Shown piece by piece: positions 14,086 to 21,960 of a stretch of 22,382 bases of DNA (positions are counted from its first letter, which is position 1; every line of letters starts with the position of its first letter). Origin of the DNA: an uncultured Oscillospiraceae bacterium (GTDB taxonomy: Bacteria > Bacillota_A > Clostridia > Oscillospirales > Acutalibacteraceae); the NCBI GenBank assembly GCA_910587995.1, contig CAJUNS010000010.1:35515-57896 (forward strand), in the 5' to 3' direction. Under the pieces are notes generated by a model. The model had not been told where the DNA came from. It did no database searches and saw only the letters and a program-made list of their open reading frames with translations. The translations under genes and the position numbers were made by a program.

Positions 14086-15978
14086 ATGAAGACGTATGAG
14101 GCGGGCCAGATAGATGTGGCTGTGGTAGGCGCGGGCCATGCTGGCATTGAGGCCGGATTGGCGGCGGCGCGGCTGGGCTGTGAGACGGTGGTGTTCACCA
14201 TCAATTTAGACGCGGTGGGAAACTGCCCCTGCAACCCCAGCATTGGCGGCACGGCCAAGGGGCATTTGGTGCGGGAAATTGACGCCTTAGGAGGTGAAAT
14301 GGGTAAGGCGGCGGATGCCTGTACCATTCAAAGCCGGATGCTCAACCGGGGCAAGGGCCCGGCGGTGCATTCCCTGCGGGCGCAAATTGACCGGAACGCC
14401 TATGCCCGGTATATGAAGCATACCCTGGAACAGTGCCCGAAGCTGACCTTGCGGCAGGCGGAAGTGGTAGACCTGCGCCAGGACCATAACCAATGGCTTT
14501 TGACCACCCGGCTGGGCGGGGTTTACCGGGCAGGGGCGGTAATTCTCTGTACTGGTACCTTTTTGGGTGGAACAATTTTTGTAGGCGAGGTCTCCTATGA
14601 GAGCGGGCCGGATGGTATGTTTCCTTCAGCCTTTTTGCCGGAGGCTTTGGAACGGCTGGGCATCTCCCTGCGCCGCTTTAAAACGGGTACCCCTGCCAGG
14701 GTGTTGCGTTCCTCGGTGGATTGGCGGAAACTGGAAGTCCAGAGGGGAGACGAGCCTGTGACGCCCTTTTCCTTCGAAACAGAGGTTTTGCCGGAGAATC
14801 GGGATGTGTGTTACATCAGCTGGACCAACCAGGAGACCCACCAGGTGATTCGGGATAATTTGGAGCGTTCCCCTCTTTATGCCGGGATGATTGAGGGAGT
14901 GGGTCCCCGGTACTGTCCCAGCATTGAGGACAAGGTGGTGCGGTTTCCAGATAAGGAGAGGCATCAGCTGTTTATTGAGCCCTGCGGTTTGGATACAGAG
15001 GAAATGTATTTGCAGGGCATGAGTTCCTCTCTGCCGGAGGAGGTCCAGGAGAAGTTTTACCGGACCATTCCCGGTTTGGAACAGGTGCGGCTGATGCGCA
15101 GCGCTTATGCCATTGAGTATGATTGCTGCGACCCCTTACAGCTGGACGCTGCCTTGGAATTTCGGGACTGGCCGGGCCTTTATGGAGCGGGACAGTTTAA
15201 TGGAAGTTCTGGCTATGAAGAGGCGGCGGCCCAAGGATTTGTGGCTGGCGTCAACGCGGCCCGAAAATTGAAGGGCCAGGACCGGCTGATTCTGCCCCGG
15301 TCCGGCTCCTACATGGGGACTTTGATTGATGACCTGATTACCAAAGGTGTGACCGACCCCTACCGGATGATGACTTCCCGTTCTGAATATAGGCTGGTGC
15401 TGCGGCAGGATAACGCGGGGGAGCGGCTGACTCCCTTGGGCCGGGAGTTGGGGTTGATTTCGGACCAGCGCTGGGAGAAATTTACCCATTGGCTGGCCTT
15501 GAAGGAAAAAGAGCTCCGGCGGGTGCGGGAGACCAATCTGCCTCCCAGCGAGGCTTTGAACCAGGTGCTTGTTTCACGTGGAACATCTCCGGTTACCACC
15601 GGGGTAAAGCTGTCGGAGCTGCTGAAGCGGCCACAGATTACCTACCAGGATTTGGCCGGGGTGGATTTAGACCGCCCGGCCCTGCCGGGGGATGTGCTGG
15701 AAAGCGTGGAGATTGAGCTGAAATATGAGGGCTACATCCGCCGCCAGCAGGCGGACATTGAGGAGGCCAGGAGGCTGGAAGGAAAGAAGCTCCCGGCCGG
15801 TCTGGACTATAGCCAGGTGCTTGGCCTGCGTTTGGAGGCCGTGGAGAAGCTGAACCAGGTGAAGCCGGAGAACTTGGGCCAGGCGGGACGGGTCTCCGGG
15901 GTAAGCCCGGCGGACATTTCTGTGTTGATGATTTGGCTGGCGGCTCAGGAAAAGAAGCAAAAGGAGGAAGCTCATTGA
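14086..15978 (+). CDS. mnmG: tRNA uridine-5-carboxymethylaminomethyl modification enzyme MnmG
   Basis: A 630-residue FAD enzyme, partner of MnmE. The dinucleotide-binding motif GAGHAG is at 15-20, followed by CNPSIGGTAKGHLVREIDAL and the cysteine motif GPRYCPSIEDKVVRF. The C-terminal helical domain binds tRNA and MnmE. Two ATGs are available. The one at 14080 abuts AGGAGG too closely, while 14086 is seven bases away, so I take 14086. A parS-like site lies within the gene at 15570-15585. The stop overlaps the rsmG start. Confidence 0.97.
   Translation: MKTYEAGQIDVAVVGAGHAGIEAGLAAARLGCETVVFTINLDAVGNCPCNPSIGGTAKGHLVREIDALGGEMGKAADACTIQSRMLNRGKGPAVHSLRAQIDRNAYARYMKHTLEQCPKLTLRQAEVVDLRQDHNQWLLTTRLGGVYRAGAVILCTGTFLGGTIFVGEVSYESGPDGMFPSAFLPEALERLGISLRRFKTGTPARVLRSSVDWRKLEVQRGDEPVTPFSFETEVLPENRDVCYISWTNQETHQVIRDNLERSPLYAGMIEGVGPRYCPSIEDKVVRFPDKERHQLFIEPCGLDTEEMYLQGMSSSLPEEVQEKFYRTIPGLEQVRLMRSAYAIEYDCCDPLQLDAALEFRDWPGLYGAGQFNGSSGYEEAAAQGFVAGVNAARKLKGQDRLILPRSGSYMGTLIDDLITKGVTDPYRMMTSRSEYRLVLRQDNAGERLTPLGRELGLISDQRWEKFTHWLALKEKELRRVRETNLPPSEALNQVLVSRGTSPVTTGVKLSELLKRPQITYQDLAGVDLDRPALPGDVLESVEIELKYEGYIRRQQADIEEARRLEGKKLPAGLDYSQVLGLRLEAVEKLNQVKPENLGQAGRVSGVSPADISVLMIWLAAQEKKQKEEAH
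15570..15585 (+). promoter_or_regulatory. parS: parS site inside mnmG
   Basis: TGTTTCACGTGGAACA. Its complement fits the Bacillus parS consensus TGTTNCACGTGAAACA completely. It lies in the mnmG coding sequence, about 3 kb before soj. ParB loads here and spreads as a CTP-dependent clamp, recruiting condensin and marking the origin. Confidence 0.88.
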
Positions 15979-16688
15979 AAGATATACGGGAACAACTGCG
16001 AGGAATGGCCAAGGTCTATGGAGTGAAGCTCACGGAAAGGCAGGCGGAGCAGTTTCAAATTTACATGGAGATGCTGGTGGAGTGGAATGAGAAAATTAAT
16101 CTGACCTCCATCACAGATCCGGATCAGGTGGTAGAAAAGCATTTTCTGGACAGCTTGACTCTGCTGGAAGCCTGCCCGCCCAAAGAAGGGGCGCGTGTGG
16201 CCGATGTGGGCACTGGGGCTGGATTTCCTGGGCTGGCGCTGAAAATCGCCCGGCCGGATATTGCCCTGACGCTCCTGGACGGAGTGAATAAGAAGCTGAC
16301 TTTTTTGGGTGAAGTCTGTCAAGCCTTGGGTTTGGAGGCTGAGAGAGTCCACAAGCGGGCCGAAGAGGCAGGCCGTGACCGGAGCATGCGGGAGAACTTT
16401 GACCTGGTTACTGGGCGGGCGGTGGCGGCTCTTAACGTGCTAAGTGAATATTGCCTGCCTTTGGTTAAGATGAAGGGCTACTTCGCCGCCATGAAAGGGC
16501 CCGGAGCGGCAGCGGAATTGGCGGAGGCCCAGCGGGCTTTGGAGATTCTGGGCGGCGGGGCCATTCAATGCAAACAAACGGAGCTGCCTACAGCGGGAGA
16601 ACGGAATATCATTGTTGTGCGGAAGTTGGGATTTACGCCCAAGGAATACCCCCGTCACGGCGGGACCATTTGTAAGCATCCTTTATAG
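15975..16688 (+). CDS. rsmG: 16S rRNA (guanine527-N7)-methyltransferase RsmG
   Basis: A 237-residue SAM-dependent methyltransferase with the binding loop DVGTGAGFPG at 77-86. The preceding VEWNEKINLTSITDPDQVVE and KHFLDSL, and the later VTGRAVAAL, are typical. It methylates G527 of 16S rRNA; loss gives low-level streptomycin resistance in relatives. The start is TTG at 15975, seven bases after AAGGAGG, overlapping the mnmG stop as TTGA, so the genes are coupled. An upstream frame to 15933 is read-through only. Confidence 0.95.
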   Translation: MKDIREQLRGMAKVYGVKLTERQAEQFQIYMEMLVEWNEKINLTSITDPDQVVEKHFLDSLTLLEACPPKEGARVADVGTGAGFPGLALKIARPDIALTLLDGVNKKLTFLGEVCQALGLEAERVHKRAEEAGRDRSMRENFDLVTGRAVAALNVLSEYCLPLVKMKGYFAAMKGPGAAAELAEAQRALEILGGGAIQCKQTELPTAGERNIIVVRKLGFTPKEYPRHGGTICKHPL

Positions 16689-16710
16689 GCAAAGCGCGTA
16701 AAAATCGGAA

Positions 16711-16794
16711 TTGTCCCAACCGCAGAGATAATCATCTATCTTCCCCTGCCCTACGGGCGGGGGAACACGAATGCTCTTCGAAACGGACACTCCT
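16711..16794 (-). repeat. Dispersed palindromic element, copy 2 (reverse)
   Basis: Same parts as copy 1 in reverse: TCCCAACCGCAGAGATAATC at left, then arms 16741-16751 and 16755-16765 around TAC, then GAAACGGACACTC at right. One arm has a C-to-T change and lacks the outer CACA/TGTG pairing, so this is the most decayed copy. It lies between rsmG and the GNAT gene. Confidence 0.85.
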
Positions 16795-16850
16795 GTAAAA
16801 TCTGTTGTGGGTTCACAATCTATCATAGGGAAAGAGAGGATGAGCAGGCT

Positions 16851-17288
16851 ATGAACATAGTGTGCAGAAAGGCATCCGCCGGTGATGTGGAGCAGTTGGA
16901 CTTGGTTATGCAGGTGATTGCGGACGGGCCGGGGAACCTGGAAAAAATGCGGCGGCAGGTAGAGCGGATCGCGGAGAATGAGGACAAGTATCTGCTGGTG
17001 GCTGTGGACCAGGATGAAAACCAAATTGTGGGAAGCCTGTTGGGCGTTGTATTTGAGGACATCTGCGGAGACGGAAGCCCCATTTTGCTGGTGGAAAATG
17101 TGGCTGTGCTGGAGAGCTGGCAGGGGCATGGCGTTGGCCGGCTGATGTTTGAAGCGATCGAGAGCTGGGGCCGGAAGAAGCGTTGCCATTATGAGATGCT
17201 GGTGTCCGGCTTGGGACGTAAGGGAGCGCACAAATTTTATCAGGCGTTGGATTTTGAAGAAGTGAAGGGGTTCAAGAAATATCTCTGA
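16851..17288 (+). CDS. GNAT family N-acetyltransferase
   Basis: A 145-residue single-domain GNAT protein. The acetyl-CoA loop is seen as VAVLESWQGHGVGRLMFEAI (about residues 83-102, a Q/RxxGxG/A type motif). The C-terminal half carries HKFYQALDFEEVKGFKKYL, the usual motif B region with the FY-x-LGF-like segment. The substrate cannot be inferred. It sits between rsmG and noc, where no acetyltransferase is usual, and is bounded on the left by a palindromic element. The start has a moderate AGAGAGG site about 12 bases upstream. Confidence 0.9.
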   Translation: MNIVCRKASAGDVEQLDLVMQVIADGPGNLEKMRRQVERIAENEDKYLLVAVDQDENQIVGSLLGVVFEDICGDGSPILLVENVAVLESWQGHGVGRLMFEAIESWGRKKRCHYEMLVSGLGRKGAHKFYQALDFEEVKGFKKYL

Positions 17289-17367
17289 ATATTTTTCCTG
17301 CCGACAGGATGCAACAAACCTCGCGGGCCCGGTGTAGTACAATAGGCTTGCAAGGGAGGTGAGGCGG

Positions 17368-18168
17368 ATGTTTACAAGGGACAAGCTGAAATTGATCAAA
17401 CTGCCTGTGGCAAAGATTCTGCCAAATCCCTCCCAGCCCCGAAAAATCTTTCAGGAGGACGAGCTCCAGAGTTTGGCCAGAAGCATCCAAGAAAATGGAC
17501 TGCTTCAACCCGTGACAGTGCGCCGGGAAAACGGCCAGTATTATCTGGTAGCCGGGGAACGGCGGCTACGGGCCTGCAAGCTGGCGGGCCTGCGGGATAT
17601 CCAGGCAATCTTGTCGGACTGCGAGCCGGAAGACAGCGCGGTGCTGGCCCTTTTGGAAAATGTTCAGCGGCGGGACCTGCAAATGTTTGAGCAGGCCAAC
17701 GCGATTTTGAACCTTATTCGGGAGTGGCAGATTACCCAGGAGGAAGCTGCCCGGCGGCTGGGAATGAGCCAGTCTTACTTAGCCAATAAAGTCCGGCTGC
17801 TGAAGCTGAGCCCAGAAGAACAGTCGGAAATCATCACCCATAAGCTGACCGAGCGCCATGCCCGGGCCCTGCTGCGGGTGGACGACATTGAGCTGCGGCA
17901 GAAAATTTTACGGAATGTTATCAACCGGGGGCTGAATGTAGCCCAGACCGAAGAGTTGATCTCGGAGACGATGAAGCCCAAGGAGCCCTCCCGAAAGGGG
18001 AGAAGAACCTTTGTGGCAAAAGACATCCGGTTGTTTATCAATACCATCGACCACGCGGTGGACGCTATGAAAACAGCGGGGATTCAGGCCCAAACCGAAA
18101 AGAAAGAGACCGAAGAATACATCGAATGCGTGGTGCGCATCCCCAAATTAAATCGAGTACAAGTTTAA
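17368..18168 (+). CDS. noc: Nucleoid occlusion protein Noc (ParB paralogue)
   Basis: A 266-residue ParB/Noc family CTPase. The core starts at once with KLIKLPVAKILPNPSQPRK. The CTP-binding motif GERRLRA is at 63-69, and the helix-turn-helix from about 122. Four positions that separate Noc from ParB DNA specificity in published ParB/Noc work (Caulobacter numbering 173, 179, 184, 201) align to Gln135, Lys141, Lys146 and Arg163, all Noc-type. It therefore probably binds Noc sites, not parS. It lacks the N-terminal LGKGL ParA-contact motif and also any clear membrane-binding amphipathic helix. The ATG at 17368 is eight bases after GGGAGG; the GTG at 17359 overlaps that site. Confidence 0.9.
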   Translation: MFTRDKLKLIKLPVAKILPNPSQPRKIFQEDELQSLARSIQENGLLQPVTVRRENGQYYLVAGERRLRACKLAGLRDIQAILSDCEPEDSAVLALLENVQRRDLQMFEQANAILNLIREWQITQEEAARRLGMSQSYLANKVRLLKLSPEEQSEIITHKLTERHARALLRVDDIELRQKILRNVINRGLNVAQTEELISETMKPKEPSRKGRRTFVAKDIRLFINTIDHAVDAMKTAGIQAQTEKKETEEYIECVVRIPKLNRVQV

Positions 18169-18197
18169 CCCATTCCCTTATTCATTTCCCACAGAAG

Positions 18198-18235
18198 GCG
18201 GCTAAAGGCGAAAGCTTTTGGCCGCTCTTTCTTTT
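18198..18235 (+). terminator. Intrinsic terminator after noc
   Basis: A 12-bp stem (18198-18209 with 18214-18225, two G-U pairs) with a GAAA tetraloop, followed by TCTTTCTTTT. It starts 30 bases after the noc stop. Confidence 0.9.
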
Positions 18236-18423
18236 GAAAGGAAGGGCATAGGAGAATACAGCCAAGTCCACTCCAGCGGAAAGCGGCTTTTACAGGGGAA
18301 TCCCGGCGTGTATCTTTTGACGCAGTTTAAAAAGGTCACTTCATCTTTTTAAGTGGGCCATTTGCCGCTTTAGGGTAAAAGCTCTCCCTGGACTGAGATG
18401 CGTCCTTTCTCTCTTCAAGGGCG

Positions 18424-18500
18424 AGTCCCCTTTGGAGAGCTTTTCGTGTTTTCCCGCCCGTAGGGCGGGGGAACACAAATGATTATCTCTGTGGCTGGGA
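18424..18500 (+). repeat. Dispersed palindromic element, copy 3 (forward)
   Basis: Left flank AGTCCCCTTTGGAGAGCTTTT, slightly diverged, then arms 18446-18459 and 18463-18476 around GTA (two T-for-C changes give G-U pairs), then GATTATCTCTGTGGCTGGGA. It lies in the noc-soj gap, 40 bases before parS. Confidence 0.86.
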
Positions 18501-18539
18501 CACGGTCTCTCTTCAACCGTAAGCCTTTGTTTTTTCAGT

Positions 18540-18555
18540 TGTTTCATGTGAAACA
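18540..18555 (+). promoter_or_regulatory. parS: parS-like site upstream of soj
   Basis: TGTTTCATGTGAAACA, one base from the perfect palindrome TGTTTCACGTGAAACA (central C changed to T). It lies 22 bases before the -35 of the soj promoter, so ParB bound or spreading here could influence soj-spo0J expression as well as segregation. Confidence 0.82.
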
Positions 18556-18577
18556 CTCTCAAACAACATCTAGGGGC

Positions 18578-18606
18578 TAGGCAGGGGGAAGAAAGTGTGC
18601 TATAAT
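18578..18606 (+). promoter_or_regulatory. Promoter for soj-spo0J
   Basis: TAGGCA (4 of 6 to consensus), 17 bases, then perfect TATAAT (18601-18606) preceded by TGC, an extended -10. Start near 18612, leader about 70 bases. Confidence 0.82.
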
Positions 18607-18680
18607 GAAAACATGCAGGCTTCCCTGGGCCGAAACCCGCCCAAGGAAGAAAAAGCAAAAAAGTCAGAATAAGAGAGAAT

Positions 18681-19454
18681 GTGATAGGCTTGGGAAAAAT
18701 CATCGCCATTGCCAACCAGAAGGGCGGCGTGGGAAAAACCACCACCGCCGTAAACCTGGCCGCCGAGTTGGGAAGCATGGGCCATAAGGTTCTGCTGGCC
18801 GACGCGGACCCCCAGGGAAACAGCACCAGCGGGGTGGGCGTGGACCGGAGAAAATGCCCTGTGACCATGTATCAGGTGGTCATTGGGGGGGCTAAGGCCA
18901 GCGAGGCCATTGTGCATACAGAGTTTCAGAACTTAGACCTGCTGCCCGCCAGCATCGATATGGCGGCGGCGGAAATTGAGCTGGCCGGGGTGGAGCATCG
19001 GGAAGAGCGGCTGAAGGAGCCCTTGGCCGCTGTGCGCAGCAACTATGAGTACATTTTCATTGACTGCCCTCCGTCTCTGGGGCTGATCACCACCAACTCC
19101 CTAAACGCGGCGGATACTATTTTAATTCCCATCCAGTGCGAGTACTACGCCCTGGAAGGACTCTCCCAGCTGATGAATACCATCCGCCGGGTGAAGCGCC
19201 AGTACAACGGCATGCTGGACTTGGAAGGGGTGCTGCTGACCATGTATGACGGCCGGCTGAACCTGACCCAGCAGGTGGTGGAGGAAGTGAAAAAGTACTT
19301 CCCCCGCAAGGTCTTCAAGACTGTGGTGCCCCGGGCGGTCCGGCTTTCGGAGGCCCCTGGCTTCGGCCAGCCGGTGCTGTATTATGATAAGAGCTCCAAG
19401 GGAGCCCGGGCCTACCGGGAGCTGGCCGGGGAGCTGCTAAAAAGCAACGCGTAA
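18681..19454 (+). CDS. soj: Chromosome-partitioning ATPase ParA/Soj
   Basis: A 257-residue deviant-Walker ParA ATPase. The P-loop NQKGGVGKTTTAVNLAAELG contains the signature lysine of the KGGVGKT motif. DADPQGNSTSG (switch I) and IDCPPSLGL (Walker B) follow, and the C-terminus resembles Bacillus Soj. It binds DNA non-specifically as an ATP dimer, and ParB triggers hydrolysis; in Bacillus it also controls DnaA. The start is GTG at 18681 with GAGAG close upstream. A TTG at 18690 would give the exact Bacillus N-terminus (MGKIIAI), so the start could be three codons later. spo0J follows 21 bases on. Confidence 0.96.
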   Translation: MIGLGKIIAIANQKGGVGKTTTAVNLAAELGSMGHKVLLADADPQGNSTSGVGVDRRKCPVTMYQVVIGGAKASEAIVHTEFQNLDLLPASIDMAAAEIELAGVEHREERLKEPLAAVRSNYEYIFIDCPPSLGLITTNSLNAADTILIPIQCEYYALEGLSQLMNTIRRVKRQYNGMLDLEGVLLTMYDGRLNLTQQVVEEVKKYFPRKVFKTVVPRAVRLSEAPGFGQPVLYYDKSSKGARAYRELAGELLKSNA

Positions 19455-19475
19455 TCCCGCGCGGGAAAGGAAGCT

Positions 19476-20330
19476 ATGAGCATGAAGAAGAGAGGGCTGG
19501 GCAAGGGCTTGGACGCCATTTTCGCGGAGAATGCCGGAGAAAACGGCGAGGGCGCGGTGACCATCCGGATCAGCGAGATTGAACCCAACCGGGACCAGCC
19601 TAGAAAGGAATTTGAAAGCGGAGCTCTGTCGGAGCTGGCGGAATCCATTGCCCAGCACGGCGTGCTGCAGCCCTTGCTGCTGCGGCCCATGTTCAGCGGC
19701 GGCTACCGGATTGTGGCCGGGGAGCGGCGCTGGCGGGCGGCCCGCATGGCGGGCTTATCGGAAGTCCCAGCCGTGGTGCGGGAGATGACAGACGGGGAGG
19801 AAATGCTGTTCGCCCTGATTGAGAACTTACAGCGGGAGGACCTGAGCCCCTTGGAAGAAGCCAAGGGCTACCAGCAGCTCATCGACACCCAGGGCTTCAC
19901 CCAGGAAGAGGCGGCCAGCGCGGTGGGAAAATCCCGGCCAGCGGTGGCCAATGCCCTGCGGCTGCTGAATTTGCCGGAGGACATTCAGCAGATGGTGGAG
20001 CGTGGGGAGATCAGCGCGGGCCACGCCCGAACTCTTTTGAGCTTTAAAGATGAGGACAGCATGCGGGCCGCGGCGCAAAAAGCCAAGGAGGGCGCTTCCG
20101 TGCGGGAGCTGGAGGCTCTGGCCAAAAAGGCCGGGGAGGACCAGAAGCGGGAGGCCCCTCGATCTACCCCCGCCAACCAGTTTTACTCCGAGGCCCAGCT
20201 GGCAGTTAGCGATTATCTGGGCCGGAAGGTAAAAGTGGCTGGCACCAAGAAAAAGGGAGTTTTGCAAATCGAGTTTTATGGCGAAGAGGATTTGCAGAAC
20301 CTGTTGAGTGATTTGAAGCTAAAGGAGTAG
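19476..20330 (+). CDS. spo0J: Chromosome-partitioning protein ParB/Spo0J
   Basis: A 284-residue parS-binding CTPase clamp. The N-terminal KRGLGKGLDAIF is the motif that stimulates ParA. The CTP-binding motif GERRWRAARMAG and ENLQREDLSPLEEA follow. The helix-turn-helix contains GKSRP with Arg154, and Gly182 occupies the second discriminating position; both are parS-type residues, unlike the Noc paralogue upstream. The C-terminal dimerisation domain covers about 235-284. Alternative starts at 19476 and 19482 differ by two residues; AAAGGA fits the first. Co-transcribed with soj. Confidence 0.96.
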   Translation: MSMKKRGLGKGLDAIFAENAGENGEGAVTIRISEIEPNRDQPRKEFESGALSELAESIAQHGVLQPLLLRPMFSGGYRIVAGERRWRAARMAGLSEVPAVVREMTDGEEMLFALIENLQREDLSPLEEAKGYQQLIDTQGFTQEEAASAVGKSRPAVANALRLLNLPEDIQQMVERGEISAGHARTLLSFKDEDSMRAAAQKAKEGASVRELEALAKKAGEDQKREAPRSTPANQFYSEAQLAVSDYLGRKVKVAGTKKKGVLQIEFYGEEDLQNLLSDLKLKE

Positions 20331-20654
20331 GGGACTCGGAAAAAAAGGAAGAGGGTAAGAGCTGAAAATTACTATCCACTACCGCTCTCTATCCAACCCT
20401 CATACGCACCCATCTCCAAACCGGGCGCGAAGTCCGCGAATCCCACTCCAATCAATGGTGTAAAGGGGTTTGAAAAATTGAGAGTGCCCAAACCACAAAG
20501 ATAATCAGCTGTGTTCCCCCGCCCTACGGGCGGGGGAACACAAAAAGCTCTCCGAAACGGACACTCTTGAAAAATTCCGCAGCTTCTTCCATGAAGCCGG
20601 GAGCTTTTTCAAAAAAGTTTTCGAAGGGCCGGAGTCAAAAAAGGAGGAACCAAA
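20331..20654 (+). other. spo0J-serS intergenic region
   Basis: 324 bases without a gene. The only strong structure is palindromic element copy 4. I looked for a T-box leader, common ahead of serS in Firmicutes, and saw no antiterminator core (TGGNACCGCG type) or specifier arm. No convincing terminator for spo0J or promoter for serS was found by eye. Confidence 0.55.
20488..20567 (-). repeat. Dispersed palindromic element, copy 4 (reverse)
   Basis: CCCAAACCACAAAGATAATC, then perfect 14-bp arms 20511-20524 and 20528-20541 around TAC, then AGCTCTCCGAAACGGACACT. With copy 1 this is the best preserved hairpin. It lies between spo0J and serS. Confidence 0.88.
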
Positions 20655-21932
20655 ATGCTGGATATTAAACTAGTCAGAGCCACCCCAGAGTTGGTCAAAG
20701 AGAATATGAAGAAGAAATTCCAAGAGGAAAAGCTGCCCTTGGTGGACGAGGTGCTGGAGCTGGACGGGCAGTTCCGGGCCAGCAAAGCCCGGGGCGACGA
20801 GCTGCGCCAGCAGCGCAACGCGGTGAGCAAGGAAATCGGCCAGCTGATGAAGGAGGGCAAAAAAGCCGAGGCCGAGGCCACCAAGCAGCGGGTGGCGGAG
20901 ATTGCCGGTGAGCTGGCGGAGATGGAGCGCAAAGAGGCGGAAATGACCGAGGAGATTAAAAGGCGCATGATGGTCATTCCCAACATCATTGACGCTTCGG
21001 TGCCCATTGGCCGGGACGACAGCGAGAATGTGGAGCTGGAGCGCTTTGGAGACCCGGTGGTGCCGGACTTTGAGGTGCCCTACCATACGGATATTATGGA
21101 GCGCCTGCAGGGCATCGACCTGGACAGCGCCCGGCGCACCAGCGGCAACGGCTTCTACTATCTCATGGGCGATGTGGCCCGGCTTCACGAGGCCATTTTG
21201 GCCTTTGCCCGTGACTTTATGATTGACAAAGGCTTCACTTACTGCATCCCGCCTTTTATGATCCGCAGCGAGGTAGTCACCGGAGTGATGAGCTTTGCCG
21301 AGATGGAAAATATGATGTACAAAATCGAGGGGGAAGATCTGTACCTCATTGGCACCAGCGAGCACAGCATGATCGGCAAATACGCTGGCAACCTGCTCAC
21401 CGAGGACCAGCTGCCCCAGACCATGACCAGCTATTCCCCCTGCTTCCGCAAGGAAGTGGGCGCCCACGGCATTGAGGAGCGGGGCGTGTACCGCATCCAC
21501 CAGTTTGAAAAGCAGGAGATGATCGTGGTCTGCAAGCCCCAGGAGAGCATGGACTGGTACCACAAAATGTGGCGGTACTCTGTGGACTTCTTCCGGGCGC
21601 TGGACATCCCTGTGCGCACCTTGGAGTGCTGCTCTGGCGACTTGGCTGATTTGAAGGTTAAATCCGTAGATGTGGAGGCTTGGTCCCCCCGGCAGAAGAA
21701 GTATTTCGAAGTGGGCAGCTGCTCCAACATGGGCGACGCCCAGGCCCGGCGGCTGGGTATCCGGGTGAAGAATCCCGAGGGCAACTATTTCCCCCACACC
21801 CTAAACAACACCGTGGTGGCGCCGCCCCGGATGCTCATCGCGTTTTTGGAGAACAATTTGCAGGCAGATGGCACGGTGAAGATCCCCCAGGCCCTGCGCA
21901 TGTATATGGGCGGCAAAGAAGTCATTGGCTAA
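20655..21932 (+). CDS. serS: Serine--tRNA ligase
   Basis: A 425-residue class II synthetase that charges tRNA-Ser. Residues about 27-102 form the long antiparallel coiled coil that grips the tRNA extra arm. Motif 2 has FRKE at 264-267 (Arg265) and motif 3 has Arg392 in APPRMLIAFLENN. The serine-binding TxE motif is TSE at 234-236, followed by HSMIGKY rather than the VPLTN seen in E. coli-type enzymes; this variant also fits the clostridial style of the rest. AAAGGAGGAACCAAA ATG is a strong start. No T-box leader was seen. Confidence 0.97.
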   Translation: MLDIKLVRATPELVKENMKKKFQEEKLPLVDEVLELDGQFRASKARGDELRQQRNAVSKEIGQLMKEGKKAEAEATKQRVAEIAGELAEMERKEAEMTEEIKRRMMVIPNIIDASVPIGRDDSENVELERFGDPVVPDFEVPYHTDIMERLQGIDLDSARRTSGNGFYYLMGDVARLHEAILAFARDFMIDKGFTYCIPPFMIRSEVVTGVMSFAEMENMMYKIEGEDLYLIGTSEHSMIGKYAGNLLTEDQLPQTMTSYSPCFRKEVGAHGIEERGVYRIHQFEKQEMIVVCKPQESMDWYHKMWRYSVDFFRALDIPVRTLECCSGDLADLKVKSVDVEAWSPRQKKYFEVGSCSNMGDAQARRLGIRVKNPEGNYFPHTLNNTVVAPPRMLIAFLENNLQADGTVKIPQALRMYMGGKEVIG

Positions 21933-21960
21933 GGCCCGCAAAGAAAAGGAGAGAGTCCCT

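Larger units (their letters stand above)
18236..18680 (+). other. noc-soj intergenic region: palindromic element, parS, promoter, no gene
   Basis: About 445 bases without a convincing gene. Besides the elements listed separately, AAAAGCTCTCC (18377-18387) and its exact complement (18434-18444) form an 11-base inverted repeat 46 bases apart, the second arm being part of palindromic element copy 3. The stretch 18240-18375 is otherwise featureless to me. Confidence 0.6.

Noticed and set aside
16683..17399. 238-residue minus-strand open frame
   Set aside because: Antisense to the GNAT gene, crosses a palindromic element and shows no family features.
20331..20654. T-box leader upstream of serS
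   Set aside because: No antiterminator core or specifier arm visible; the hairpin there is palindromic element copy 4.
20670..21797. 375-residue minus-strand open frame
   Set aside because: Antisense to serS; His/Leu/Val-rich shadow.
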